From the NCBI RefSeq assembly GCF_008728515.1, contig NC_044996.1, positions 127,401,595 through 127,465,594 on the forward strand: a stretch of 64,000 nucleotides of DNA, given 5' to 3'. The number at the start of each line of letters is the position of its first letter. The first letter of the stretch is position 1. The notes under the pieces are model-generated. The model had not been told where the DNA came from and ran no database searches. It saw only the letters and a program-made list of their open reading frames with translations. Position numbers and translations under genes: made by a program. Positions 21,951 through 32,650 of the stretch are shown in pieces. This DNA is from Papio anubis (taxonomy: Eukaryota > Chordata > Mammalia > Primates > Cercopithecidae).

Positions 21951-24590
21951 AGGAAAAACGAGACGAAAAGCTGGAAATTCAAAAACTCAGGTGCATCTCC
22001 TCAAGGCGCGGCTCATCACCAACAGCGGAACAAAGCTGAGATGAGGAGAATGGCTTGTGAGTTAAAGGAGAGGGCTGATCGATCAAACTTCTCAAGAGCT
22101 AAAGGAGGAACATATTGCCAAGCGCAAAGAAACTAAAATCTTGAAGAATGGAAGAATGGATAACTAGGAAAATAATCAAAAGTACAGAAGGCCATAAAGC
22201 GAACTGACAGAGATGGCTCCCTTGGCCCTGAAATCACGATGCGTCACACAAGCTTCAGTAACGACTCTGATCAACTGGAAGAAAAGTATCAATGACTGAA
22301 GAGATCCACATGAAGATGAAAATAAGGCGAAAGAAAGTATAAAAGAAAAAGAAATGATAAAGCCTCCCAAGAAATAATGGGATGTAATGAAAAAGATAAA
22401 TCGTCTGAGTTAGGGGTGCCCATGAAATTGAGGGAAAGAAATGGAGACCAGAAGTTGGAAAACACTCTTCAGGATATCATCCAGGAGAACTTCTAACCCT
22501 GAAGTAAGGCAGGCCAACATTCAAGTCCAGGAAATACAAAAGAAAACATACAAAAGATACTCCTCGAGAAGAGCAACTCAAAGACACATAACTTTATCCA
22601 GATTCACAAGGATTGAGAGTAGAAAAAATCTTAAGAACGTAAAGAGAAAGGTCGGTTACTTACAAAGGAAGCCCATCGGACTAACAGCAGATCTCTTGGC
22701 GAAACTCTCAAACAGAGAGAAAGTGGGGGGCCAATATTCCAACATTCTTAAAGAAAGAGTTTAAACCCAGAATTTCATATCAGCCAAACTAAGTTTCATC
22801 AGCGAGAAGGAGAAATAAAATCGTACAGACAAGCAAATGCTTAGAGATTTTGTCACCACCAAGCCTGCCTACAAAGAGATCTGAAGGAAGCACTAAACAT
22901 GGAAAGGAACAACCAGTACCAGCCATTTGCAAAAGCATGCCAAAATGTAAAGTCATCGTGCTGGGAAAGAGAAACTGCATCAACTATTGAGCAAAATAAC
23001 CAGTTAATATCACAATGACAGGATCAAGTTCACATAACAATATTAACCTTAAATGTAAAATGGACTGAGTGGTCCAATTAAAACACAGACTTAGCAAATT
23101 GGATAAAGAGTCAGACCCATCAATTTGCTGTATTCAGAGACCCCATCTCACCATGCACAGAGAGAGACACATAGGCCCCAAATAAAGAATGGAGGAAGAT
23201 CACCTGAAGCAAATGGAGAACAAAAAAAAAGCAGGGTTGCAGTCTGATATACTGATAAAACAGACTTTAAACCATTAAAGATCGAAAAAGAGACAAAGAA
23301 GGCCGTTACATAATGGTAAAGGGATCGAAGATTCAACAGGAAGAGCTAACTATCCTAAATATATTGTACAGGAGCACTTGGATTCATAAAACAGGTCATA
23401 GAGACTTACAAAGAGACAGACTCACATACAATAATGGGAACCCAGCACTACTGTCAACATTAGACAGATCAGCGAGACAGAGGATTAACAAGGATATCCA
23501 GGAATTGAACTCAACTCTGCCAAGCAGACCCTAATGAACATCTGGAACTCTCCACCCCAAATCAACAGAATATACTTTCAGCCTAGCACCACACATGCAG
23601 CACCTATTCCAAAATAACCACATAGTTGGAAGTAAAAGCACTCCTCAGATAAATGTAAGAGATAGAAGTGCAACAAACTTGTCTCTCAGACCACTGGTGC
23701 AACGAACTAGGAACTCAGGACTAAGAGGAAAACTCAATCAAAACAGCTCAACTATGGGAAACTGAACAACCTGCTCCTGAATGACTACTGGGTACATAGC
23801 AATAGCTGTGAAATGAGAGGCAGAATAAAAGATGTTCTCTGAGAGCCAATGAGGAGACAAAGATACAGCATACCAAGAATCTCTGGGACACATTTAAAAG
23901 CAGTGTGTGAGAGAGGGAATTTATAGCACTAAATGCTTACAAAGAGAGAAACGGAAAAGATCCTAAAATTGACACTCCTAACATCACAATTAAAAGAACT
24001 AGAGAAACAAGAACAAGCACATTCAAAAGCTAGCAGAGAGCAAAATAACTAAGATCAGAGCAAGAACTTCAGAGGGAGATAGAGACACAAAAACCACTCA
24101 AAATCAATGAATCAGGGAGTTGGTTTTGAAAAGATCAACTTTCAAAAATTGATGAAGCTAACTTAAGGCAATAAAAGAAGAAAAGAGAAAGAATCAAATA
24201 GGCACTCTGGCTAAAATGATGGAAGGATATCACCACCGACCCACAGAAATACAAGCTACCATCAGAGAATATATAAACACCTCTCATAAATAAACCAAGA
24301 AAACCTATAGAAGAAATGGATAATTTCACTGGACATAGTGGGAATTGAACAATGAGATTACTTGGACTCTGGGAAAGAACATCACACTAGAGGGCCTATT
24401 ATGGTAGGAGGATGGGGAGAGGATAGCATTGATTATACCTGATGTAAGCAGCCGTTGATGGAGGTGCTAATAGCGAGTTGATAGGTGCAGCACACACCAA
24501 CATGGCACAAGAGTATACATATGTAACAAATTACTGCCTGGTGTGCCTGGAGTACCCTAGAACTTAAGAGGTATAATAAAGGGAACTGCC
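20996..24590 (+). mobile_element. Younger L1 with near-complete 5'UTR and large internal deletion
   Basis: Starts with the canonical head 'ggggcggagcaagatggccg' and runs through a primate-type 5'UTR (to about 21950), ORF1 remnants (about 21950-22950, closing 'aacatgccaaaatgtaa'-like), ORF2 from ATG 23015 (endonuclease and early reverse transcriptase) to about 24338, then jumps to the 3'UTR ('ggaattgaacaatgagatta') and ends 'ctagaacttaagaggtataa'. About 3.6 kb remain of a 6-kb element. The first 850 bases are clean. After about 21850 indels of 1-3 bases occur every 10-20 bases. It interrupts the L1M to the left and abuts the SINHCAF pseudogene to the right without a poly(A) run between. Coding function is lost. 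Confidence 0.9.
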
Positions 24591-24594
24591 AGGA

Positions 24595-27545
24595 GACAAT
24601 CTTTCTAGACAAGGCAGTTGAGGAGGAGGGCGCTGAGGGACTGGCCTGGCGTGCACTCCGCTGCCTCCGAGGGAGCGTTATTGCGGCGTGGAGCGGCTGC
24701 TTTGGAAGACTATTGCCCAGAAGAAAAGATGTTTGGTTTTCCTGAAGCCAAAGATGCGAAGTATAGAGGGCTGCTGTATTTGCAGAGCTAAGTCCTCCAG
24801 TTCTCGATTCACTGACGGTAAAGCTATGAAAAGGACTTCCAGAGCTGTTTTGGGATTGCATGAGACTCGTTCAGGAGACATCTGCAATGCCTGTGTCCTG
24901 CTTGTGAAAAAAGATGGGGAAAAGAAGTTGCCAGCAGGATAAACTTTGGAATCATGTGGTAGATGCAAAGGAGCTGGACAGATCTAAAGACTACATTGTG
25001 AGAACCAAAGTGAAAGGCGCTCACCATCTGGGAACAGGATAAAAGCAGCAGATCGATAGAGCTGCAGAAGGAATTTAAGCGTCATAATTCTGTTAGTGCT
25101 CACGAGTACCACCTCAAAGTGCCTCCCAGCTCGAAGAATCTCCTTGTTACGATGAAAGCAGTCAGATGGCTCAGATACAGAGATGGCTTCTGGTTCCTGT
25201 AAGAACACCAGTTTTTCGCTTTTAGATCTCACATGCCTGGAAAAGGCAGAAGATATGTTGTGGGATCATCTGTAAAGAAACCGTTTTTGGAAGTCATAGG
25301 TGACACACATCTCTTCAAGCCTTGCTGCAGCAATAAGAAAGCATGCCGGCCAGAGGAGCAGGGGCCAGAGCCTCTGCCCACATCTCTACTCAGGAGTGGT
25401 GACTGAAGGTTTTTTATGTGAAGGGGAACAAAAAAAAAAACATCTAAATTTGAAAAGACCACAAAGCAACAAATGACCCTCTTTTTTTTTTTTTTTTTTT
25501 TTGGAAATGGAGGTTTTGCTCTTGTTGCCCTGAGCCGGAGTGCAGTGCCGTGATCTTAGCTCACTGCAACTTCGCCTCCCGAGGTTCAAGTGATTCTCCT
25601 GCCTCAGCCTCCCCAAGTAGCTTTGGGTTTATAGGTGCCCACCACAGACCCAGCTAATTTAGTTTTTGTAGAGAGGCGGGGGTTTCACCACATGTTAGCC
25701 AGGCTGGTCTCAAATTACCCTCCTATTTTTTTAACTTGGATATCTGCTATTCTGCCAAAACCACAATTTCTAAATTAGTTTTAGATGGAGTTGAGATTTC
25801 CCCCAGTCCCTAAAACTCTGAAACCAGTGTCTATTACTAAAAAGAAGTTGTACATAATATTTAAGATGCTGAGTATTTCATACAGGAAAGCTGAATGCTG
25901 CTGTAAAATTAACTCTTTAAGTCTTTTTTTTAATCCTTCTAATGAATGAAACTAGGGGGAATTTCAGAGGGACAGAAGATGGGATTTGTTGTATGATAAA
26001 CTGTATGTAGTTTTTAGTCTTTCTGTATTGAGAAGCAGTGGTTGGGGCATTTTAGATGGCTGGCTGCTTTCTTGTTTTCCCTCCGATAATAAATTTGTCA
26101 TAACTCCAGTAGCATGGACTTGCCCTAGAGGTAGTTGTTGATAATTCATGAAGTATTAAAGGTCTTGCCAAACTGCAGTGATTCAAGCCTGTATACTGAT
26201 TATTAAGCCAGGGGACAATTGAACTTTATATTGCAAATACCTTGGAGGAGAAATGAATTTCTAAATGTACAGAGGTAACTTGACTATATATGTTGCATCC
26301 TGTGCCTCCTTCATATTAATATTTGATAAAGAGATTTTTAGTTATGTAAAACTTCTAAAAGCAGAATCAAAAGCTCCTCTCTGGGAAATATAGCAAAGTC
26401 TTTAGGACGAAGAGACCCTGTATGGAATAGTACAAAGCATTACGCATGGTAGAGTACACTCTAATTAAAAATATTAAAGCTATCTGAAAAATAAAATGTG
26501 CAAGTCTTCAGGATGGCACAAAACAAGGATTAATGCTTTTAGGGGCACATTTCTTAGAGCTTGCTGAGGTGTGTAAATATAATTTGACTTTGTTTGTGTT
26601 ACATGACTTTGATGACCATTGAAAATCTGCACCAATTCAGTTTCAGCTCTGGATTACTTCCGTTGACCTTTGTGAAGGTTTTTTATCTGTGTAGAATGGG
26701 TGTTTGACTTGTTTTAGCCTATTAGAAGTTTTATTATTTTCTTTCACTCTGTATTAAAGTAGTACTAAAAAGAAAAGAGTTTTGTGTTCATGTTAAATGG
26801 TTTTGGTTTGGCTTCTTTTAGTCAGGCTTTCCTGAGCATTGAGATATCCTGAACTTAGCACTCTTCAATCCTAAAGATCCCCATGAAAAGCCTCTCACTG
26901 GAACCCAAACCACAGTGTGCTCTTGCACCTCTCTTTCTGAATAGTCCTTAAAAGCATGCTAATGATTCGTCTTACTTCTTGATAGAACATTGTCATAACA
27001 AGACTCAGTGCTTATTTTTTTTCAACTGCACACATTTTAAAATTGGGTAGTATAATAATATGAGTAAGCCACTTTATAAGAGCTTATAGTTTATGGTTCT
27101 TAATCTAAACATTTTATAATTCGCTTCTTTGGAAAAACCTGCATGCTACAAATACCATATGCACCAGACTATACAGTGAGTTAGTCGGCTCTCCACAGTC
27201 TTTGGTAGTGCACAAAAGTCCAGCCATTATCATTATCCTGAGTTATTTTGAAATGATTTTTTTTATTTTTTTATTTTGAAAACACTTGGTATTGGTGGTA
27301 GAATATACTATAATATGGATCATCTCTACTTCTGTATTTATTTATTTATTACTAGACCTCAACCACAGTCTTCTTTTTCCCCTTCCACCTCTCTTTGCCT
27401 GTAGGATGTACTGTATGTAGTCATGCACTTTGTATTAATATATTAGAAATCTACAGATCTGTTTTGTACTTTTTATACTGTTGGATACTTATAATCAAAA
27501 CTTTTACTAGGGTATTGAATAAATCTAGTCTTATTAGAAAATAAT
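24595..27545 (+). pseudogene. SINHCAF: Processed pseudogene of SINHCAF (FAM60A)
   Basis: SINHCAF is a subunit of the SIN3-HDAC chromatin complex. The ATG is at 24729, and the translated fragments SIEGCCICRAKSSSSRFTD and LHETRSGDICNACVLLVK match its conserved N-terminal cysteine-containing region. The C-terminus closes with ISTQEW and a stop at 25400-25402. The reading length is close to the parent's 221 codons, but small indels shift the frame several times, so it is not translatable. No introns: 5'UTR, coding region and a long 3'UTR run together, with AATAAA near 27518, then about 20 bases, then an A-rich (caaa)n tail at 27540-27590. These are hallmarks of L1-mediated retroposition. An Alu fragment interrupts the 3'UTR at 25481. 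Its 5' end directly follows an L1 3' end. Confidence 0.9.
25481..25712 (-). mobile_element. Alu, minus strand, 5'-truncated, inside the SINHCAF pseudogene 3'UTR
   Basis: A T-run (tail) followed by 'ggaggttttgctcttgttgc' and ending 'gccaggctggtctcaaa'. It is flanked by an imperfect duplication ('aaatgaccctc' at 25469 and 'aaattaccctc' at 25713). It inserted after the pseudogene formed, or was present in the parent mRNA. Confidence 0.88.
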
Positions 27546-27592
27546 AAAAAACAAACAAACAAACAAACAAAAAAACGAAAAAAAATAATGCA
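27540..27592 (+). repeat. A-rich (caaa)n tail of the retrosequence
   Basis: Follows the pseudogene polyadenylation signal by about 20 bases. A degenerated poly(A) tail. Confidence 0.85.
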
Positions 27593-27694
27593 AGCATTTT
27601 ATATATAGGCAAGAAATTCATATTAAATCTTTATACAGATTGGTTTGAAATTCACTGCTTTATTTTTTTAAATTTACTATTATTATTATTATTA

Positions 27695-27986
27695 TTTTTT
27701 TTTTTGGAGACAGAGTCTTGCTCTGTTGCCCAGGCTGGAGTGCAGTGGTGCAATCTCAGCTCACTGCAAGCTCTGCCTCTCAGGTTCACGCCATTCTCCT
27801 GCCTCAGCCTCCCGAGTAGCTGGGACTACAGGTGCCCGCCACCATGCCCAGCTAATTTTTTGTATTTTTAGTAGATTCGGGGTTTCACCACGTTAGCCAG
27901 GATGGTCTCGATCTCCTGACCTCGTGATCCACCTGCCTCAGCCTCCCAAAGTGCTGGGATTAAGGCCTGAGCCACCGCGCCCGGCC
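27695..27986 (-). mobile_element. AluY, minus strand
   Basis: T-run then 'gagacagagtcttgctctgt' through 'gagccaccgcgcccggcc'. 'gcaagctctgcctctcagg' and 'acctcgtgatccacctgcc' indicate the AluY subfamily. Preceded by an (att)n run at 27677-27694. Confidence 0.95.
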
Positions 27987-29209
27987 ATGACTGTTTGATT
28001 AATCAGCTGATAAGACACCGGGTAAAATCCTGACAATGTGAACACATGATAAGGAAGCTTCAATGGAACAGAGAAAGACTGTCAAAGGGGACAGAAAGGT
28101 CTTGGCTCTGGAAAGTTCCACCTGTCTTTGTAGGAAGGAAGATGATGGAAGACTAATCCTGTCAGACCAAGAAAGAGCACCCATTTAACAAGTTAGTGAC
28201 ATTTTCTTCCCAGAAAGTATGGAATGACTTCAATAATCACAGTCATATATTAGCCGGCAATTGTTCTTGGGTCAATTTTTCTTTCGCCAACATTGCCTTG
28301 GATGTAGATGATGCAGGAGGGCACCCAGTTTCCTCAGGACTGTGCCGTGGTGTCTGGTACAAGGAGAAGGGGAGTGGGGGAGGAAGGGGAAAGAAGATGA
28401 AGTGGCATGGGAGGAGGTAGTATGGCAGAGGCCTTGGGGCATTCTCAGGACTCATGAGTGCGGTTTCAGAGAGCCTGGTCCCATACACAGGGCTTCACTC
28501 CCAAGGTCCCAGTCACTTAGGCCAGGGAAGGCCGAAGCCACAACCATGAACTTTTGTATATGGCAGGGCACCCCTTGGACAGCCAAGAAGCTGGAAGCCA
28601 GAGGCCATCACAAGGAGAAGCCTCCTCACCTCAAGGGAAGAAAGGAAGGAAATGCATACCCCAGCCTACAGGAAGGAGTCTAGCCCTTTGTCTCCTATCC
28701 CATTTCTACCTCTGGTGCTGGAGTAAATGAGGGTATGATATGGCATTGGGACGCTGGGACATGTGCTGAGAGAGGTGTTAGTGGATTTTCAATGTCAAAA
28801 TTCTGCTGGGTTGATTCTTAGAGCCCCTTTCTGCCACTTACATTTTTTGTTAAGGCAGCTTAGCAGCACCAACACCCTTCACACACAACCCAAGGGTGCA
28901 TATGGTCCTCGTGGCTGAGAGGTCCAGCTTCCTACTATAGGCTTCTGTTCGGACACAGCCCTCCCCGTCCCTCCCTAAGTAGTCCAGCTCACTGGCTGGA
29001 CCTCTTAAACTTGCTTCTTGTTAGGTGACTCTGGACCACAGGTCCTGCCATTCCAGGCTTCCCTCTGCAGAAAGGGAACTCTGCAGTGTAGAATTTTGGC
29101 AAGTGCATGCTCGTGAATGCAAATGTATCATGAGTGATGGGATAGAGAGAAAGAGGAACAACTAGCTAGACTGGCTGGGACAGACAGAGCAAGAAAGAAG
29201 GGAGTGGGG
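27987..29209. other. No recognised feature; purine-rich patch
   Basis: 28345-28420 is strongly purine-rich (G/A). Overlapping frames on both strands (for example 28342-28683 +) look incidental. No repeat recognised. Confidence 0.35.
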
Positions 29210-29275
29210 ACATGTGTGTGAGTGTTTGTGTGCATGTGTGTGTGCATCTGCTTGTGTGTGTGTATGTGTGTGCTG
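29210..29275 (+). repeat. (TG)n-rich simple repeat
   Basis: Imperfect TG dinucleotides mixed with 'catg' and 'catctgct' units. Alternating purine-pyrimidine. Confidence 0.9.
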
Positions 29276-30516
29276 AGGGAGAGGACAGAGTACTAAGGGT
29301 AGAGAGAAGCATGAGCAATAGAGTTGGACCAAGCAGAGCTCTGTCCTTGTCTTGGGTTTTGAGATCCACTCTGTGTGGGCAGCTAGAGGTGGTCAGGAGG
29401 TGGGAGACAAAGGAGTGAACCAACAGATGCTGCTAGAAGGGAGAGATGGGCAAGACAAGGCTACCAGAGGGCTGGACCAATGTGGCCAGGACCTGGGGGT
29501 TGTCTAGGGGTGGGAGAGTGGGGATAAAGGTCTGTAGGACTGGGACCTCTGGAACTTACTTCCCTGATTTCAGAAACTCCTCAGACCATAGGCTGCACTT
29601 TGGGAAAATTCTTCTCCTTCTTTCCCCCTTCAAGGTCCTTGTCTGTTTAACCATGTCTTACCTGCCAAGATCAGCTTGGGAGGGGAAGGGGGTCCCTGGC
29701 AGTATGATTTGCCCCACATGGGAGAACTGCTGCAGGGCCATGGCTGTGCAGGAGCTAGGGCTGAGGGTTGTGTAGACAAGGAGCAGAAACCAAACAAGGC
29801 TACCATTCTTGAAGACTTTTTTCTTGCTTACTAAAATAACTATTTTTCTTGCATGTTCTTGTTCACTGTTCTCACCTACTCATTCTTCAATGTAAATTTG
29901 AGAGCCAATCTGTCAAGTTAAAACAAATCCAATGGGATTTTGATTGCAATTGTATCAAACCAATATATTACTGCATTTCATTAAAACTGAATTTGACACT
30001 AAATAATTAAGAACCAGACAGAAAAGACTTTTTTTGTCATTCATTTATTCATTTCCCCAGTAATACATATTGTGCACTTACTATGTACTAGGAAAGTGGT
30101 CCCATTTTCTAGAGACACTTGAGGAAATGGGAAGGGGAAAGCCAGTCCCTGTTCTCCCACCACCCAACTCACTTGCCTCACCCTAAAACCAGCCCTGGTA
30201 GGGCCTTGTTGTCATTAAAAAAATTGATATTATCTTCATCACGGATTTTTGCATTGATTTTAATTTTTTAAAATATTGCATTAAAATATTTATCTCAATG
30301 ACTGAGTTTTTTGGCATCCCTTTAAAGTTTGCATCCGAGGTGAGTGCCTGATCCCTAGCCCTGGGGAAGGTGAAGTCATGGAGGGATTAGCAGCAGGGCA
30401 GCAGTAAAGTGGGAACATGATCATAGACTTCCCAGGGAGCCAGGAGGACTGAGGACTAGGAGTGAGAAATTTTGTAACTCAGCTCAACTCCTAAACAGAA
30501 TAAAGCAACAGTTCTT
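29276..30516. other. No recognised gene
   Basis: 30035-30100 ('tcatttattcatttcccca', 'gtgcacttactatgtactag') is a short old-repeat-like phrase shared with 33.3, 53.8, 57.0 and 61.9 kb. The remainder is unrecognised. Confidence 0.35.
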
Positions 30517-30526
30517 CACTACGTTA

Positions 30527-30970
30527 TATTATAGAAATATGGCTTCTCTAAATGGCTGCCCCACCACAAGTGTGGTAGGTGGCTCGCAGCTGAATAGGAG
30601 GAGGGCACAGCATGGGTATTGCCATCCTGAAAGGAGTGTCTGCACTGTCCCGCATGGGATCAAATTGCCACATGTGGTTTTGAGCACTAAAAATATGGTT
30701 AGTCCAATAGGTGTAAGGTTCACACTGGGTTTCAAAGACTTAGTATGAAAAATAAAATGATCATATAGCTTATTCAAAATTCACTTTCATACTGATGACC
30801 TATTGAAATATTAATATTTTGGATATATTAGGCTACATAAAATACATTATTAAAATGAACTTCATCTGTTTCTGTTTCTTTTTAAAATGTGGCTACTAGA
30901 CAATTCTAAAGTGCATATGTGGCTTGCATTTGTGGCTCATACTATATTTCTAGTGGACAATACTTGTTTA
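30527..30970. mobile_element. hAT-Charlie-type non-autonomous DNA transposon
   Basis: 'tgccacatgtggttttgagc', 'gtttcaaagacttagtatga', 'ttttggatatattaggctac', 'atgtggctactagacaattc' and the closing 'ctatatttctagtggacaat' match a common mammalian hAT-type MER element with 'tgtccaatagaaatata'-like termini. Terminal repeats are eroded. Family name not assigned. Confidence 0.65.
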
Positions 30971-31957
30971 GGTGGTATGAGGGGATATGTCCTTGAACTC
31001 AGGCAGTGGCTCCGATCACCCACTGATGCTCTTCCTCTAGCTTCTGCCTCTCTGGCTGAGTGTTTAGCATGTAGCCTTTACAAAGATGCCACTAACTAGG
31101 CTGGCATAACTCAGGGCTAACAGGTATTCAGGGATGGTAAGCATTATGGCAGTGGGGGAGGGCACTGGAGAGTGGTGGGTGAGGTGTAGTGGATGTCGTT
31201 TTTGACCTAGCACCTTTGAACATCTTTCTTTTATTTGGAGAATGCCCCATCTTTTAAGTACTATCTCCCACAATGGAAGAAAGAGTCTCACTTTCCTGAC
31301 CTCCTTTGCGGTTAGACACCAGGGCTCAGCCAGTCAAATACATGCAGGTCAGCATTTGACTTGGAAGAAGCCAGTGTTACTGCATGGAATCCATCAGGGT
31401 GAGTGTGGCAGCAACAACCTCCAGAGGCAGCAAGGTTCAGCATCAATGGGTGGGTGGTGCCAGCTGTTGTGATGGTGCCCAGAAGGTGGCAGAGGTGTCT
31501 CTACTGGACCAGCCCTTTGGTGAGATTTGTGAGCCTTGTTCCTTACCACACAGCCTCTAAACTCATTCTCTGGCTTTTCAGAGATTCTCTAGCCTTCAAA
31601 ATTTTTCTTAGCTAGAATGGATTCTACTGTCTGCAGTTAAAATCCTGACTGATATACACAGTTTTCTATACTTGTTTATTAGTCCCCAAGTACACAAATT
31701 ATGCTTCAAGCAGTGAACAACTCCTGCTTAAAGACCTACCTTGTATTCTGCACTGTGATAGCAGCTGGAGGGATTCAGAAAAGTATGAACCTTGGTTGCC
31801 TTGCTCCAGTAACTCACACTGTTGATGTGTGTGGTGGAGTTAAGCATCCTGATGCCAAGTCTTCCCAAGAGTGAGGAACAGGTTCAGGGCTCCTCCTCCA
31901 GCTTTAAGCTACATTTAACTCTTCAATTTTAGATTCTCTAATTCTATAAGTCTTTGC
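30971..31957. other. Mostly unrecognised; LTR-like segment near 31.24-31.66 kb
   Basis: The segment closing 'aaaatcctgactgatataca' resembles the 3' terminus of old LTR-type repeats. I cannot support a family. Frames here are short and overlapping. Confidence 0.3.
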
Positions 31958-31971
31958 CTGCCCTCTTTCTT

Positions 31972-32020
31972 TGTTTGTTTTTCTTTCTTTTCTCTTTCTT
32001 TCTTTTCCTTTCTTTCTTTC

Positions 32021-32060
<40 letters not shown>

Positions 32061-32272
32061 TAACAACATATTTCCTTTCTTCCTTCCTTCTTCCTTCCTT
32101 CTATTCCTTCCTTCCTTCCTTCCTTCCTTCCTTCCTTTCTTTCTTTCTAATAACACCTAACAACTTCTTTCTTCTTTCTTTCTCTTTCTTTCTTTCTTTC
32201 TTTCTTTCCTTCTTTCTTTCATTCTTTTCTTCTTTCAACAACTCTTTTCTTTCTTTTTCTTTTCTTTTCTTT
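31972..32272. repeat. Complex pyrimidine microsatellite (CTTT/CCTT)n with embedded (CAA)n
   Basis: CTTT and CCTT arrays with an uninterrupted (CAA)n block at about 32020-32060 and short 'aacaac' interruptions at about 32150 and 32238. It lies between the left target repeat and the body of a minus-strand Alu, so it is the hypermutated, expanded Alu tail. Confidence 0.95.
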
Positions 32273-32565
32273 TTGAGACAAGGAGCCTTACTCTATCTTT
32301 CGGTTGGGTGCGATTAGGCAGCAATCTCGTACTCACCCGCGACCTCTGCCTCCTGGGTTTCAACCTGATTCTCATGCCTCAGCCTCCTGAGCAGCTGGGA
32401 TTACAGGCACGTGCCACCATGCCCGGCTAATTTTTGTATTTTTAGTAGAGACTGGGTTTCGCCATGTTGGCCAGGCTGATCTCAAACTCTTGACCTCAGG
32501 TGATCTGTCTGCCTTGGCCTCCCAAAGTGCTGGGATTATGGGCGTGAGCCACCGCTCCTGGCCAT
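32273..32565 (-). mobile_element. Alu, minus strand, with expanded tail and target duplication
   Basis: Body from 'tttttgagacaaggagcctt' to 'gagccaccgctcctggcca'. 'ctgccctctttctt' flanks the whole unit at 31958-31971 and 32566-32579. Bases 32280-32345 are scrambled relative to any Alu consensus, while the rest is ordinary. Confidence 0.92.
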
Positions 32566-32621
32566 CTGCCCTCTTTCTTGACATCTATTCTCAAATCAAC
32601 CTTGAGACCAAAGCTGTTCTG

Positions 32622-32650
32622 GACACACACACACATACACACACACAGTC
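32622..32650 (+). repeat. (CA)n microsatellite
   Basis: CA dinucleotides broken by one 'cat'. Confidence 0.9.

Noticed and set aside
24688..24942. SINHCAF-like frame as an active retrogene
   Set aside because: Frame is broken several times within the coding region and starts out of frame with the parent ATG. Sequence errors could add to this, so I call it a processed pseudogene, not a gene.
28342..28683. 113-residue frame in a purine-rich region
   Set aside because: Low-complexity composition, opposite-strand frame overlaps, no domain.
31954..32160. Frame with a polyglutamine run
   Set aside because: Translation of the (CAA)n block inside an Alu-tail microsatellite.
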